Shown: positions 15,342 to 24,300, numbered from the stretch's first letter. The stretch is 64,000 nt of DNA from Sanguibacter sp. HDW7 (GCF_011300875.1 NZ_CP049862.1:310001-374000), one strand, 5' to 3'. The notes: generated from the sequence alone by a model not told the origin. Made by a program: numbers and translations.

Positions 15342-15355
15342 CGTGTGGGGCGAGG

Positions 15356-15454
15356 TCAGTGGCGTCGGGTGAAGATCGCGATGCCGATGGTGATGCCGAT
15401 CGTGATGCCCGAGAGGAACAGCGAGATCATTGACAGGACCAGCCCGGCGGTCAT
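15356..15454 (-). CDS. 32-residue membrane peptide
   Basis: MTAGLVLSMISLFLSGITIG followed by ITIGIAIFTRRH: a single hydrophobic helix with a basic end. The ATG overlaps the stop of the next upstream gene. Only overlap and composition support it. Confidence 0.45.
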   Translation of the reverse strand: MTAGLVLSMISLFLSGITIGITIGIAIFTRRH

Positions 15455-15612
15455 GCGGCCGCCGCCTCGGCGATGCCGGGCCAGGCGTCGAGCGGCTGGT
15501 CGCGGTGGGCGTCGGCCCAGCGGGACCACGCCTCCCAGCAGCGCTCGCACTGGAAGATGCCGAGGTCGGGGTTGCCGAGCTCGACGGGGGAGCCGCACTT
15601 GCACGAGTTCAT
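15451..15612 (-). CDS. 53-residue zinc-ribbon miniprotein
   Basis: CKCGSPVELGNPDLGIFQCE and RCWEAW give a CxC-x15-CxxC zinc ribbon; the remainder is an acidic Ala-rich helix. ATGA overlaps on both sides. Confidence 0.55.
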   Translation of the reverse strand: MNSCKCGSPVELGNPDLGIFQCERCWEAWSRWADAHRDQPLDAWPGIAEAAAA

Positions 15613-15728
15613 CGGATCGTCTCCATGTAGACGGGCACACCCAGGTGTGCGGTGAGGTAGCCGACCAGGACGGCGGCCAGGACGAGGAGCACGGCGACGA
15701 CGACGCGGCCACGCAGGGTGAGCGTCAC
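15609..15728 (-). CDS. 39-residue membrane peptide
   Basis: GTG start. LRGRVVVAVLLVLAAVLVGYL is a single transmembrane helix followed by a short outside segment. The GTG overlaps the upstream stop and its own TGA overlaps the zinc-ribbon ATG. Confidence 0.5.
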   Translation of the reverse strand: MTLTLRGRVVVAVLLVLAAVLVGYLTAHLGVPVYMETIR

Positions 15729-15967
15729 GCGGGCACCAGACCAAGACGACGGGCCGCAGCACGGTCGTTGCGGGCGATCTCGCGGAACGCAGTGGGCGGC
15801 GTCGGGTCGGCCACCATGAACACGCGCTCGAGGTCGACGTCGCTCATCCGCGCCTGACGCTCGTACAGGTCGCGGGCGATGCGCTTCACCTGACCGCGCG
15901 ACACCGAGTGGTTGTTCTCGGCGGCGTAGGTGGCGATGCGGTTCTCGTAGGCGGTGAGAGTGGGCAT
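15725..15967 (-). CDS. Phage hypothetical protein
   Basis: 80 residues, helical and basic (SVSRGQVKRIARDLYERQAR, then DLERVFMVADPTPPTAFREI). Unrecognised. Next gene after the HTH regulators in the leftward direction, with about 100 bp of non-coding sequence before it. Confidence 0.55.
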   Translation of the reverse strand: MPTLTAYENRIATYAAENNHSVSRGQVKRIARDLYERQARMSDVDLERVFMVADPTPPTAFREIARNDRAAARRLGLVPA

Positions 15968-16064
15968 GGCTGTGCCTCTCGATCTCTCCCCGGCGAACCA
16001 GGGAGGTGGGTAGGGCAGGGTGCCGTGCTCGCGCGATGCGAGACGGCCAGGGGATGGGGTGGGT

Positions 16065-16298
16065 CTACGCGGCGGGCTTGCGCCTGCGGTGTGCGGCCTG
16101 GGATCGGGCGGTGCGGGCCAGGCCCACTCCCACGGTCCGGGTCGCGATGTACTCGGCGACGATCGCCTCCGTGAAGCGCACGCGACGCCCCACCTTCACG
16201 TGGCCGATGTCGCGGCGACGGGCCATGTCGAGCACGGTGCGCGCAGTGAGCCCGAGCCTGCGGCCGGCCTCCGTGGCGTCGAACGTCTCGGCGGTCAT
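16065..16298 (-). CDS. Excisionase-type HTH (HTH_17) protein
   Basis: 77 residues: FDATEAGRRLGLTARTVLDM then ARRRDIGHVKVGRRVRFTEA is a canonical winged HTH of the excisionase family, with a basic tail (RSQAAHRRRKPAA). Position directly after the Cro-like gene makes it the better of the two Xis candidates. It could equally be an early transcription factor. Confidence 0.78.
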   Translation of the reverse strand: MTAETFDATEAGRRLGLTARTVLDMARRRDIGHVKVGRRVRFTEAIVAEYIATRTVGVGLARTARSQAAHRRRKPAA

Positions 16299-16300
16299 GG

Positions 16301-16555
16301 TTAAGCGGCGGTCCGCTCGACACGAGCGAACGCCGGGGGCGTGAACGTCGAGGGGGAGACGCCGAGCGCCTCCGCGATGAGAAGAAGCTCGCGGAAGGAG
16401 AACTCGCCCTTGGCTGCGAGCTTGCGGTTGAGGGTTGCGTAGGGGATGCCGGTCTCGTCAGAGATGGAGACCTTGGAGCGCCCGGTGTCTGCGATCGCCT
16501 CTCGGACCGCTCGGGCGCTCCACTCGATGGTGGTGGAGGCTGCGTGGTTGTTCAT
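16301..16555 (-). CDS. Cro-like XRE-family regulator
   Basis: 84 residues. ATG at MNNHAASTTIEW is chosen over an upstream TTG because that TTG would lie inside the operator. VREAIADTGRSKVSISDETG and IPYATLNRKLAAKGEFSFRE form an HTH_3-like domain. It is transcribed leftwards, divergently from the repressor, from the shared operator region; this is the lytic-side regulator position. Confidence 0.8.
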   Translation of the reverse strand: MNNHAASTTIEWSARAVREAIADTGRSKVSISDETGIPYATLNRKLAAKGEFSFRELLLIAEALGVSPSTFTPPAFARVERTAA

Positions 16556-16568
16556 GCCGTAAACGTAG

Positions 16569-16651
16569 TTGCTCGATTGAGCAATCGTCAAACCGACACG
16601 CTTACCAGTTCGAGCATTGCGATTGCTCGATCTGAGCGGTAGGCTGCTCGC
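16569..16651. promoter_or_regulatory. Prophage immunity operator with divergent promoters
   Basis: Inverted repeat TTGCTC-4-GAGCAA at 16569-16584, a second CGAGCA-7-TGCTCG at 16611-16629, and a third partial TTGCTC...GAGC at 16623-16637. Rightward promoter: TTGCGA (16617), 17-bp spacer, TAGGCT (16640), and the repressor ATG only six bases later, so its mRNA is probably leaderless. Leftward promoter: TTGACG then about 18 bp to TACGTT, with the first operator in its spacer. Binding at the sites would thus control both directions. Confidence 0.8.
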
Positions 16652-17053
16652 ATGAACATTCGATCGGAAGAGTTCCCCGCCTACGTCGGGCTCGAGCTCA
16701 AGGGCAAGATCGTCAGCCGCGGCTTCACCGCGCTCGACGTCGCGACCCGCATCGGACGATCGCCGGCCGCCTTCAACCGCTGGCTCAACGGGAAGGTCGA
16801 CATCCCGCTCGCAGTCCTATGCGCGGCCGCGGAGGTCATCGACGTGGACCCGCAGGAGATCGTCGGCCACGCCTACGACCGGCTTGTTGTCCGCCACGGC
16901 GAGCGGACGGGCTTCATCTATGACGCCGATGAGATCGAGCACGCGAAGTCCGCGAACGATGCGCTGCGAGCAATGTCCCCGGCTGATGTCATGCTCGCTG
17001 CGCGCGACGTCGACGATGACGCGGAGGCTGAGGCGCAGACGGAGGATGCATGA
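16652..17053 (+). CDS. Prophage immunity repressor (XRE-like)
   Basis: 133 residues. ELKGKIVSRGFTALDVATRI and SPAAFNRWLNGKVDIPLAVL form a helix-turn-helix; an acidic C-terminal segment (DVDDDAEAEAQTEDA) has no LexA-type autoprotease motif. This fits repressors whose inactivation depends on a separate ImmA-like protease, encoded immediately downstream with an ATGA overlap. It is probably translated from a leaderless mRNA (TAGGCT six bases before ATG). Confidence 0.85.
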   Translation: MNIRSEEFPAYVGLELKGKIVSRGFTALDVATRIGRSPAAFNRWLNGKVDIPLAVLCAAAEVIDVDPQEIVGHAYDRLVVRHGERTGFIYDADEIEHAKSANDALRAMSPADVMLAARDVDDDAEAEAQTEDA

Positions 17054-17448
17054 CGCTTGATGAACTCGTCGCCCACGCGGAGGAGCAGGGCCTCCGCGTG
17101 GTGTGGCGGGACCTTGGCCGCCGCTCGGGTGAACTCACCCGCGCAGGGCTCGTCGTGGTCAACCACCGGAAGTCGACCCTGACGCAGCGCATCACGATCG
17201 CGCACGAGGTCGGCCACCACTGGCACGGGCACGACTGGACGCGTGCGCACGACGTCGAGCGCGACGAGCGCCAGGCCGACCTGTACGCCGCACGCCTACT
17301 CATCGACCCGCACGCGATGGAGCGTGCCGCCGCCGTCGTCGGATGCCACCCTGGCGCGATCGCCCGCGAGCTCGGCGTCACTACGCACCTGGTCACCCTG
17401 TGGCTCGAGCAGCCTCAGCCGAGCACCCGGTGCGGGCTGATCGCGTAG
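17050..17448 (+). CDS. ImmA/IrrE-family metallopeptidase
   Basis: 132 residues. The zinc-protease signature H52-E53-x2-H56 (AHEVGHHWHGHDW) is followed by ERQADLYAARLLID, the third-ligand helix typical of the family. In ICEBs1-type switches the homologue cleaves the immunity repressor on induction; the overlapping repressor gene suggests the same here. The protein ends just before a hairpin terminator. Confidence 0.92.
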   Translation: MTLDELVAHAEEQGLRVVWRDLGRRSGELTRAGLVVVNHRKSTLTQRITIAHEVGHHWHGHDWTRAHDVERDERQADLYAARLLIDPHAMERAAAVVGCHPGAIARELGVTTHLVTLWLEQPQPSTRCGLIA

Positions 17449-17461
17449 CCGGAGACGACGA

Positions 17462-17492
17462 AAGGCCCCCGACCGGAGTGGTCGGGGGCCTT
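17462..17492. terminator. Terminator of the repressor-immA unit
   Basis: AAGGCCCCCGACC and GGTCGGGGGCCTT form a 13-bp perfect hairpin with loop GGAGT, followed by TTCGTTGTG. It starts 13 bp after the immA stop. Confidence 0.75.
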
Positions 17493-17600
17493 CGTTGTGC
17501 TGTTGACGTCCGCCTTGGTGCGGTCGGGCGTTGATGAGGTTTGTTGACATGCGCTGCGGGTCGGGCCGGATTCCCGGCCCTGACCTGCAACAACACCTTG

Positions 17601-17685
17601 CGGAGGATGGGGGATTCGAACCCCCGAGGGCTTTCACCCAACCGCCTTTCCAAGACGGCGCCATAGGCCACTAGGCGAATCCTCC
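17601..17685 (-). tRNA. tRNA-Ser(GGA); likely prophage attachment site
   Basis: 85-nt class II tRNA with 7-bp acceptor GGAGGAT/ATCCTCC, discriminator G, anticodon loop CTTGGAAAG (GGA) and a long variable arm. The 3' half faces the prophage, the usual geometry for integration into a tRNA gene: the phage copy restores the 3' end and a duplicated fragment should lie at the far (left) end, outside this window. Confidence 0.95.
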
Positions 17686-17810
17686 TGGCAGCAGCGTGTT
17701 CGAGGATACCCGAGGATGGCGCGCAGACCGAATCCGAGCCTCGGACGCGGGCTGAGAGCCCGCGCCGACCCGATTCGGACGCCGCCCCTGGCTCCGCTAG
17801 ACTTCCCAGC

Positions 17811-17902
17811 AGACCCCTCGTGCGGCGTCATCTCGCTGAACTCCCCCAGGGCCGGAAGGCAGCAAGGGTAGGTGAGCTCTGGCGGGTGCACGGGGGGTCC
17901 TT
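17811..17902 (+). ncRNA. ffs: Small (4.5S-type) signal recognition particle RNA
   Basis: The apical loop GGCCGGAAGGCAGCAAGGGT is the universal SRP domain IV (Ffh-binding) sequence. The flanks pair: ACCCCTCGTGC near 17813 with GCACGGGGGGT near 17888. A TAGACT -10 box lies at 17798, giving a start near 17810; TTCGGA about 18 bp upstream may be the -35. Ends are approximate. ffs upstream of dnaX is a conserved actinobacterial arrangement, here interrupted by the met transporter genes. Confidence 0.93.
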
Positions 17903-18417
17903 GCATACCCCGGGCGCCCGTCCGGCCACTGCCGCCACCTTGTGAGCGCAGTCACCATGTGGACAGTCGTCCCATCGTGCGATTGGCGGAAAGACGCTGC
18001 GCGGCTGCCGCGATGAGGTGGCGCCGCGAGATCCGTCGGTCCAACATCCGAGATTCCACCCCGACGGGCTGGCCCCGACCGTCGTCGTCGTCGCATGGTT
18101 GTCCCATGACCGCCACCTGCTGCACCACGACCCGCTCTGTCGCGACCTGTCGTCGCGACATGATGCGTGGGCGAATGTCGCAGCGGGCTGCGCAGGCCTG
18201 AGCCACCGAGCCGCGTCCAGAGGGACCCGACCGCGCACCGCGGTCGTCAGTCGGAAGGCCTCCTGCCGGGCACCCCAGGTGCCCTGATCCCCGCCTCACC
18301 CCAGAAGCACGCCCCGGACGGTCGTGCCTCGGAGCAGACCCCGGATCCCCACGCCTCCTGGCGCTCACGCGCCGCAGCGAGCACCCGTGCCCGCGCCTCC
18401 CAGAAGCGAGAACTCCC
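17903..18417. promoter_or_regulatory. Long non-coding region before the methionine transporter
   Basis: 515 bp without a convincing gene. It contains a perfect inverted repeat with 9-bp arms TGTCGCGAC/GTCGCGACA and a 5-bp spacer at 18138-18160, a plausible regulator site, and a 7-bp hairpin GGGCACC/GGTGCCC at 18268-18284. I looked for SAM-I and SAM-IV riboswitch cores and saw none. No start-proximal Shine-Dalgarno better than GAGAACTCCC precedes metQ. Confidence 0.5.
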
Positions 18418-19317
18418 ATGAACCGCAAGCTCACCGCCATCGCCGCCGCGACCGCGCTCCTCCTCGGCCTCGCCGCGTGCGCCTCCGACGAGACGCCCGC
18501 CGCCAGCGGCACCACGGGTGGCTCGGCCGCCCCCAAGGCCGTCCGCATCGGCGTCGTCGGCTCGCAGGACGACCAGTGGCCCATCTTCGCGGAGAAGGCC
18601 AAGGCGGCCGGCATCGACGTCGAGATCGTCAACTTCTCCGACTACGCGCTGCCCAACCCCGCACTGAGCCAGGGCCAGATCGAGCTCAACCAGTTCCAGC
18701 ACATCCAGTACCTCGCGGACTACAACGTCAACGCGGACGACGACCTCGTCGCGATCGGCGCCACCGCGATCTACCCGCTCGCGCTCTACTCGAAGAAGCA
18801 CACCGCGCTCACCGACATCCCCGACGGTGCGGAGATCGCGGTCCCCAACGACCAGACGAACCTCAACCGTGCGCTCTTCGTCCTGCAGGCCGCTGGCCTC
18901 ATCAAGCTCGATGGCGGCGGCACGCTCACGTCGACCGAGCTCGACGTCCTGCCCGAGTCGAAGGTCAAGGTCACGCCGGTCTCGGCGGAGCAGACGGCCG
19001 TGTCCCTCGAGTCGCTCGACGGTGCCGTCGTCAACAACGACTTCGTGCTCGACGCGGGCCTCGACCCCAAGGCCGCCCTCGCGCAGGACGACCCGGCGTC
19101 GCCTGCCGCCCAGCCGTACATCAACATCTGGACGGCCCGCGCCGCTGACAAGGACAACGCGACCTACCTCAAGCTCGTGAAGATCTTCCAGGACACCGCC
19201 GTCACCGACGCGCTCCAGGAGCAGTCGAAGGGCACCGCCGTCCTCCGCGCGGACGACGCGGCCGCCCTCGCGACGATCCTCAAGACGACCGAGGACAACA
19301 TCCGCGCGGGCAAGTGA
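18418..19317 (+). CDS. metQ: Methionine ABC transporter substrate-binding lipoprotein MetQ
   Basis: 299 residues. Lipobox GLAAC with Cys21 marks a lipoprotein, so it is anchored outside the membrane. The NlpA/MetQ fold is clear: VRIGVVGSQDDQWPIFAEKA, NFSDYALPNPALSQGQIELN (ligand-binding segment; the usual 'D/NAFQH' appears as NQFQHIQYL) and AIYPLALYSKK. It binds methionine or a related compound for the MetN-MetI permease encoded downstream. The 137-bp gap to metN contains two hairpins, unlike the tight metN-metI junction, so the binding protein may be made in excess. Confidence 0.9.
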   Translation: MNRKLTAIAAATALLLGLAACASDETPAASGTTGGSAAPKAVRIGVVGSQDDQWPIFAEKAKAAGIDVEIVNFSDYALPNPALSQGQIELNQFQHIQYLADYNVNADDDLVAIGATAIYPLALYSKKHTALTDIPDGAEIAVPNDQTNLNRALFVLQAAGLIKLDGGGTLTSTELDVLPESKVKVTPVSAEQTAVSLESLDGAVVNNDFVLDAGLDPKAALAQDDPASPAAQPYINIWTARAADKDNATYLKLVKIFQDTAVTDALQEQSKGTAVLRADDAAALATILKTTEDNIRAGK

Positions 19318-19322
19318 GCCCA

Positions 19323-19395
19323 CGGGCGGGGACGCACCACGCGTCCCCGCCCGGAGCGTGCACGACGCCCAGGGGTGCAGGGGGCCCCTGGGCGT
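19323..19395 (+). terminator. Tandem hairpins between metQ and metN
   Basis: A perfect 13-bp hairpin (CGGGCGGGGACGC, loop ACCAC, 19323-19353) begins six bases after metQ, followed by ACGCCCAGGGG/CCCCTGGGCGT (19365-19395). They probably act as a partial terminator and 3' stabiliser of the metQ transcript, lowering metNI expression relative to metQ. Confidence 0.6.
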
Positions 19396-19454
19396 GACGC
19401 GTCCCCACCGGGCACGATGGGACCTACGGTGCCCACCGACAGGAAGAGCGAGCG

Positions 19455-20552
19455 ATGAGCGAGCGCGAGCCGAAGATCGTCTTCGAGGCCGCCACGAAGG
19501 TGTTCCGCACCACGAAGGGTGAGGTGCGCGCGGTCGACGGCGTCAACCTCACCATCAGGGCGGGCGAGGTGTACGGCGTCATCGGGTACTCGGGCGCCGG
19601 CAAGTCGACGCTCGTGCGACTCATCAACGCGCTCGAGCCTGTGACGAGCGGTCGCGTGCTCGTCGACGGGCGCGACGTCCACTCCCTCAAGGAGTCCGCG
19701 CTGCGTGCGGCCCGCGCGGACATCGGCATGATCTTCCAGCAGTTCAACCTGCTCTCCTCGCGCACGGTCGCGGGCAACGTCGCCTACCCGCTCAAGGTTG
19801 CGGGCTGGCCGCGCGCGAAGCGCGACGCCCGCGTCGCCGAGCTCCTCGACTTCGTCGGCCTCACCGACAAGGCGCGCGCGTTCCCCTCCCAGCTCTCGGG
19901 CGGGCAGAAGCAGCGCGTCGGCATCGCGCGCGCCCTCGCGACGAACCCGACGATCCTCCTCGCCGACGAGTCGACGAGTGCGCTCGACCCGGAGACGACC
20001 CAGGACGTCCTCGACATCGTCAAGCGCGTCAACGTCGAGCTCGGCGTCACCGTCGTCGTCATCACGCACGAGATGGAGGTCGTCAAGTACGTGTGCGACC
20101 GCGTCGCGGTCATGGAGGGCGGCAAGGTCGTCGAGCACGGCGACGTGTACGACGTCTTCGCGCGGCCGCAGCATGCGGCGACCCGACGCTTCGTCGGGAC
20201 GGCACTGCGCGACAGGCCGAGCCCCGCCGCCCTCGAACGGCTACGACGACGGCACCCGGGGCGCATCGTCACCGTCGGCGTCCGCGAGGACGGCGGCGCG
20301 ACGGGCGAGCTCACGCGCGCGCTGCGCGACCACCCGGTCGACGGGACCGTCATCTACGGCGGCATCACCGAGATCGCGGAGCGCCCCTACGGGTCGCTCA
20401 CGCTGGAGATCGCGGGCGACGACGTCGCGATCGCGGCGTTCCTCACCGACCTCGGGCGCTCGACGACGGTCCTCGACCTCGGCACCGCCGCCCACCCGCT
20501 CTCGGACCCCGACGCCGTCGGGCCGCGCGCCTCGAAGGGAGCGTCCGCATGA
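19455..20552 (+). CDS. metN: Methionine import ATP-binding protein MetN
   Basis: 365 residues. Walker A GYSGAGKS at 44-51, signature LSGGQKQRVGIARAL, Walker B ILLADEST, and H-loop VVITHEMEVV. The region from about 270 to 345 (GRIVTVGVREDGGATGELTR and FLTDLGRSTTVLDLG) is the C-terminal NIL/ACT-like domain that binds methionine for transinhibition. Overlaps metI by ATGA. Confidence 0.96.
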   Translation: MSEREPKIVFEAATKVFRTTKGEVRAVDGVNLTIRAGEVYGVIGYSGAGKSTLVRLINALEPVTSGRVLVDGRDVHSLKESALRAARADIGMIFQQFNLLSSRTVAGNVAYPLKVAGWPRAKRDARVAELLDFVGLTDKARAFPSQLSGGQKQRVGIARALATNPTILLADESTSALDPETTQDVLDIVKRVNVELGVTVVVITHEMEVVKYVCDRVAVMEGGKVVEHGDVYDVFARPQHAATRRFVGTALRDRPSPAALERLRRRHPGRIVTVGVREDGGATGELTRALRDHPVDGTVIYGGITEIAERPYGSLTLEIAGDDVAIAAFLTDLGRSTTVLDLGTAAHPLSDPDAVGPRASKGASA

Positions 20553-21232
20553 ACCTCGTCGCTGCCGCCCGGCCCACCGACTGGGACAAGATGCTGCCCG
20601 CGTTGTGGAGGTCGCTCGGCGAGACCCTCTACATGGTGAGCGTCTCGCTGCTCGTCGCGCTCGTCGCGGGGCTCGCGCTCGGGCTCGCGCTTTACGTGAC
20701 GCGCGCCGGCAACCTCTACGGCAACCGCGCGGTGAACATCGTGCTCAACGTCGTCGTCAACATCGTGCGGCCCATCCCGTTCATCATCTTCCTCACGGCG
20801 ATAGGCCCGCTGACCCTCTCGGTCGTCGGGACGACGGTCGGCACGGAGGCCGTCATCCTGCCGATGTCGATCATGGCGTCGTTCGCGTTCTCGCGGCTCG
20901 TCGAGCAGAACCTCGTCGCCGTCGACCCGGGCGTCGTCGAGGCGGCGCGCGCGATGGGGGCGTCACGCTTCCGCGTCGTGTGGAGCGTGCTCGTGCCCGA
21001 GGCGCTCGGGCCGCTCATCCTCGGCTACACGTTCCTCTTCATCGGGGTCGTCGACATGTCGGCGATGGCCGGGATGATCGGCGGCGGCGGGCTCGGCGAC
21101 TTCGCGATCCGGTTCGGCTACCAGCGCTTCAACTGGGAGGTGACGTTCGTCGCGGTGCTCGTCATCGTGGTGCTCGTCCAGATCGCGCAGGGCGTCGGCA
21201 ACCTCCTGGCGCGCAAGGTGCTGCGGCGTTGA
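20549..21232 (+). CDS. metI: Methionine transport permease MetI
   Basis: 227 residues, about five membrane helices. The start at MNLVAAARPTDW overlaps the metN stop. The coupling (EAA) motif is EAARAMGASRFRVVWSVLVPEAL, and RPIPFIIFLTAIGPLT is typical of MetI. It forms the translocation pore with MetN. Confidence 0.95.
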   Translation: MNLVAAARPTDWDKMLPALWRSLGETLYMVSVSLLVALVAGLALGLALYVTRAGNLYGNRAVNIVLNVVVNIVRPIPFIIFLTAIGPLTLSVVGTTVGTEAVILPMSIMASFAFSRLVEQNLVAVDPGVVEAARAMGASRFRVVWSVLVPEALGPLILGYTFLFIGVVDMSAMAGMIGGGGLGDFAIRFGYQRFNWEVTFVAVLVIVVLVQIAQGVGNLLARKVLRR

Positions 21233-21321
21233 CGTGCAGCGGTGGACGGGGCCGGCGCGGCTCCGTCCACGGGGCCGGGAGGCCCCGGTCGAGTGTCGGT
21301 GGTTCCGCATAGGGTGGGGCC

Positions 21322-24300
21322 GTGACCACTGCCCTGTACCGCCGCTACCGCCCGGACTCCTTTGCCGACGTCGTCGGCCAGGAGCACGTCACGGCACCCC
21401 TGCGGCAGGCGCTGCGGTCCAACCGCGTCAACCACGCGTATCTCTTCTCGGGCCCGCGCGGCTGCGGCAAGACGACGTCCGCGCGCATCCTCGCGCGCAT
21501 CCTCAACTGCCACGAGAACACTGACGCGACGCCCACGGACACCCCGTGCGGCGTGTGCCCGTCGTGCGTCGACCTCGCGACGGGCGGCCCCGGCAGCCTC
21601 GACGTCGTCGAGATCGACGCGGCAAGCCACGGCGGCGTCGACGACGCCCGTGAGCTGCGCGAGCGCGCGACCTTCTCCCCGACGCGCGACCGCTTCAAGA
21701 TCTTCATCCTCGACGAGGCGCACATGGTGACGCCCCAGGGCTTCAACGCGCTGCTGAAGATCGTCGAGGAGCCGCCGGCATACCTGAAGTTCATCTTCGC
21801 GACGACGGAGCCCGACAAGGTCATCGGCACCATCCGCTCGCGCACGCACCACTACCCGTTCCGCCTCGTGCCGCCGGACGTCATGGTGCCGCTCCTCGAG
21901 AAGCTCTGCGCAGCCGAGGGCGCGCCCGTGGGCTCCGGAGTCCTGCCGCTCGTCGTGCGCGCGGGCGGCGGGTCCGTGCGCGACACGCTCTCCGTCATGG
22001 ACCAGCTCATCGCGGGATCCGGGCCCGAGGGCGTCGACTACGAGCTTGCCGTCGCCCTGCTCGGCTACACGCACGCGACGCTGCTCGACGACGCCGTGGA
22101 GTCGGTCGCCTCGCGCGACGGCGCCGCACTGTTCCGTGTCGTCGACCGCGTCGTCGGATCGGGCCACGAGCCCCGACGCTTCGTCGAGGACGTCCTCGAG
22201 CGCCTGCGCGACCTCGTCGTCATCGCAGTCTCGGGCGACGACGCCGCGGCCGTCCTGCGCGACGTGCCCGCCGACCAGCTCGATCGCATGCGTTCCCAGG
22301 CCGCCGCGATGGGTGTCGCGGAGCTGTCGCGCGCCGCCGACCTCACGAACGACGCGCTCACGTCGATGAGCGGCGCGACGTCGCCGCGCATGCACCTCGA
22401 GCTGCTCTGCGCACGTCTCCTGCTGCCCGCCGCTGCGGGAGGCGAGCAGTCGCTCGCGTCGCGCCTCGACCGGCTCGAGCGGGGACTTGGGCCGGCTGCT
22501 GCCGCTGCGGTGGCCGACGGGTCCTCGGCCGGCGCCGTCGCAGCGCCTGCTGTCGCTGGTGCGCCCGGTGTCTCTGCCGCGCCGCGTGAGGAGTTTGCTC
22601 CGGCTGCCTCGCGCGGGGACGCCGGACGTGGTGCCTCGGCCGCGCGTGCCGCGCTCGCGGCGGCGACGGGGCGTGGGCCTGCTGCGCCTGCGGCGTCGCC
22701 CGCGCCGGTGGCCGCTGCGCCTGCACCCGCTGCTGCGCCCGCGCCTGCTGCGCGCGAGGACGACGCGCCCCCGCCGTGGGACGTGCCGGTGGCAGAGGGG
22801 GCGCCTGCCGACGTGCCGTCGTCTGCGCCTGCGGTCGCACCTGCGACGGCTGTCGCGCCCGACGTGGCGTCTACGCCGTCGGCCGCGTCCGCAGACGCGG
22901 CCGCGCCCGCACCCGCTGTGCACGACGACGACGCGCCGCCGCCGTGGGACGAGCCCGAGCCTGAAGCTGCTCACGCACCTGTCGCTGCGCGGGAGCCCGG
23001 GCCGGCGGCGGCGGAGCCCGCAGCCGTCGTGGATGCTGCGCCCGAGCCTGCAACGCCTGCAGCTCCCGAGCCCGCTCCCACGCCGGTGGTGGACTCCACC
23101 CCCGAGCCGGTGCACGAGCCCGCCGCGCCTGCCGCGCACGAGCCCGCTGCGCCCGTGCCCGTGCCGGTGCCCGAGCCCGTCGTCGTGCCTGCAGCCGAGC
23201 CTGCCGCTGCTCTGGCTCTGGCTCCGGCACCGTCGCAGGCTCCCGAGCCCATGCCGGAGCCCGCAGCTCCGGCGGCCGAGGAGAACCGTGCCCCCGCGAC
23301 GGGGGCCGGCGAGGACTCGGAGACCCTGCGCCGCCGGTGGGACGAGGTTCTCGCGACCCTGTCCGACCTCAAGAAGGCGACGTGGGTGCTCGTCAAGGAC
23401 AACTCGCGCGTCGCCGAGCTCACGCCGACGACCCTGCGTCTCGCCTTCACGGCTCCTGGGCTCGTCGCGGCGTTCCGCAACGGCCCGCACTCCGCGCTCG
23501 TCCAGCAGGCGGTCAAGGAGACCCTCGGCTACGACGTCCGCGTCGAGGGCGAGGTCCAGGGCGACGGGCCGGCGTCCGCCGCGCGTCCGCAGGCCGCCGC
23601 GGTCGCGGCGCCCGTGACACGCGCGCACGCACCCGTCGACGAGGTCCCCGCCCGCCACGACGACGCCCGCGCACCTCGGTCCCAGGGCCCCGGCGACGAC
23701 CACGGTCAGGCGAGCCATGCGCCGCAGGACCTTCCCGAGCCCCCCGCGGACCCCGACCCGTTCGGCGCCACCGATCCGACCGGTGACACCGACCCGTTCG
23801 GCGGCCCGGACCTGTCCCACGACTCGTCCGAAGCCGGTGGACACATTCCTGACGGAGAGCGGACGGCTGCGTCGTCTGCCACGCCGTCGGCGGAGCCTGC
23901 CCAGCAGCCCGCCACGGCGGTCCGGGCACCGGCTCCCGCCCAGGCGTCGGCCGTCCCGGCCCCCCCGGCCGAGCCGCAGGTCGTCGACTCGTGGGACGTC
24001 GTGCCCGTCGGTACCTGGACGCGCGACGAGCCCGCAGCGCCCGCGCCCGTGAACCCTGCGCCCACGGACGTCACGTGGGACGTCGTGCCCGTCGGCTCGT
24101 CGGCTGCCGAGCCGACCGCGACCACCGAGGCGGCACCGTCGCCGGCCCCCGCTGCGGACCCGTGGGCGAGCGTCGTCGAGCGCATCGTCGCCGAGCCCCA
24201 GACGCGCCACGAGCCCGCTCCCTCGGCGCCGGTCGCGGCCCGTCCGGCCTCTTCGTCGACCTCGTCCGCACCGCTCACGGGCGCCGCTGCCGCGCGTGCC

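Noticed and set aside
16301-16591. Upstream TTG start (MTIAQSS...) for the Cro-like gene
   Set aside because: It would lie inside the operator/promoter region; the ATG at 16555 leaves room for the leftward promoter and fits the family length.
17903-18417. SAM riboswitch upstream of metQ
   Set aside because: No SAM-I or SAM-IV core could be recognised on either strand; only a palindrome and a short hairpin were seen.
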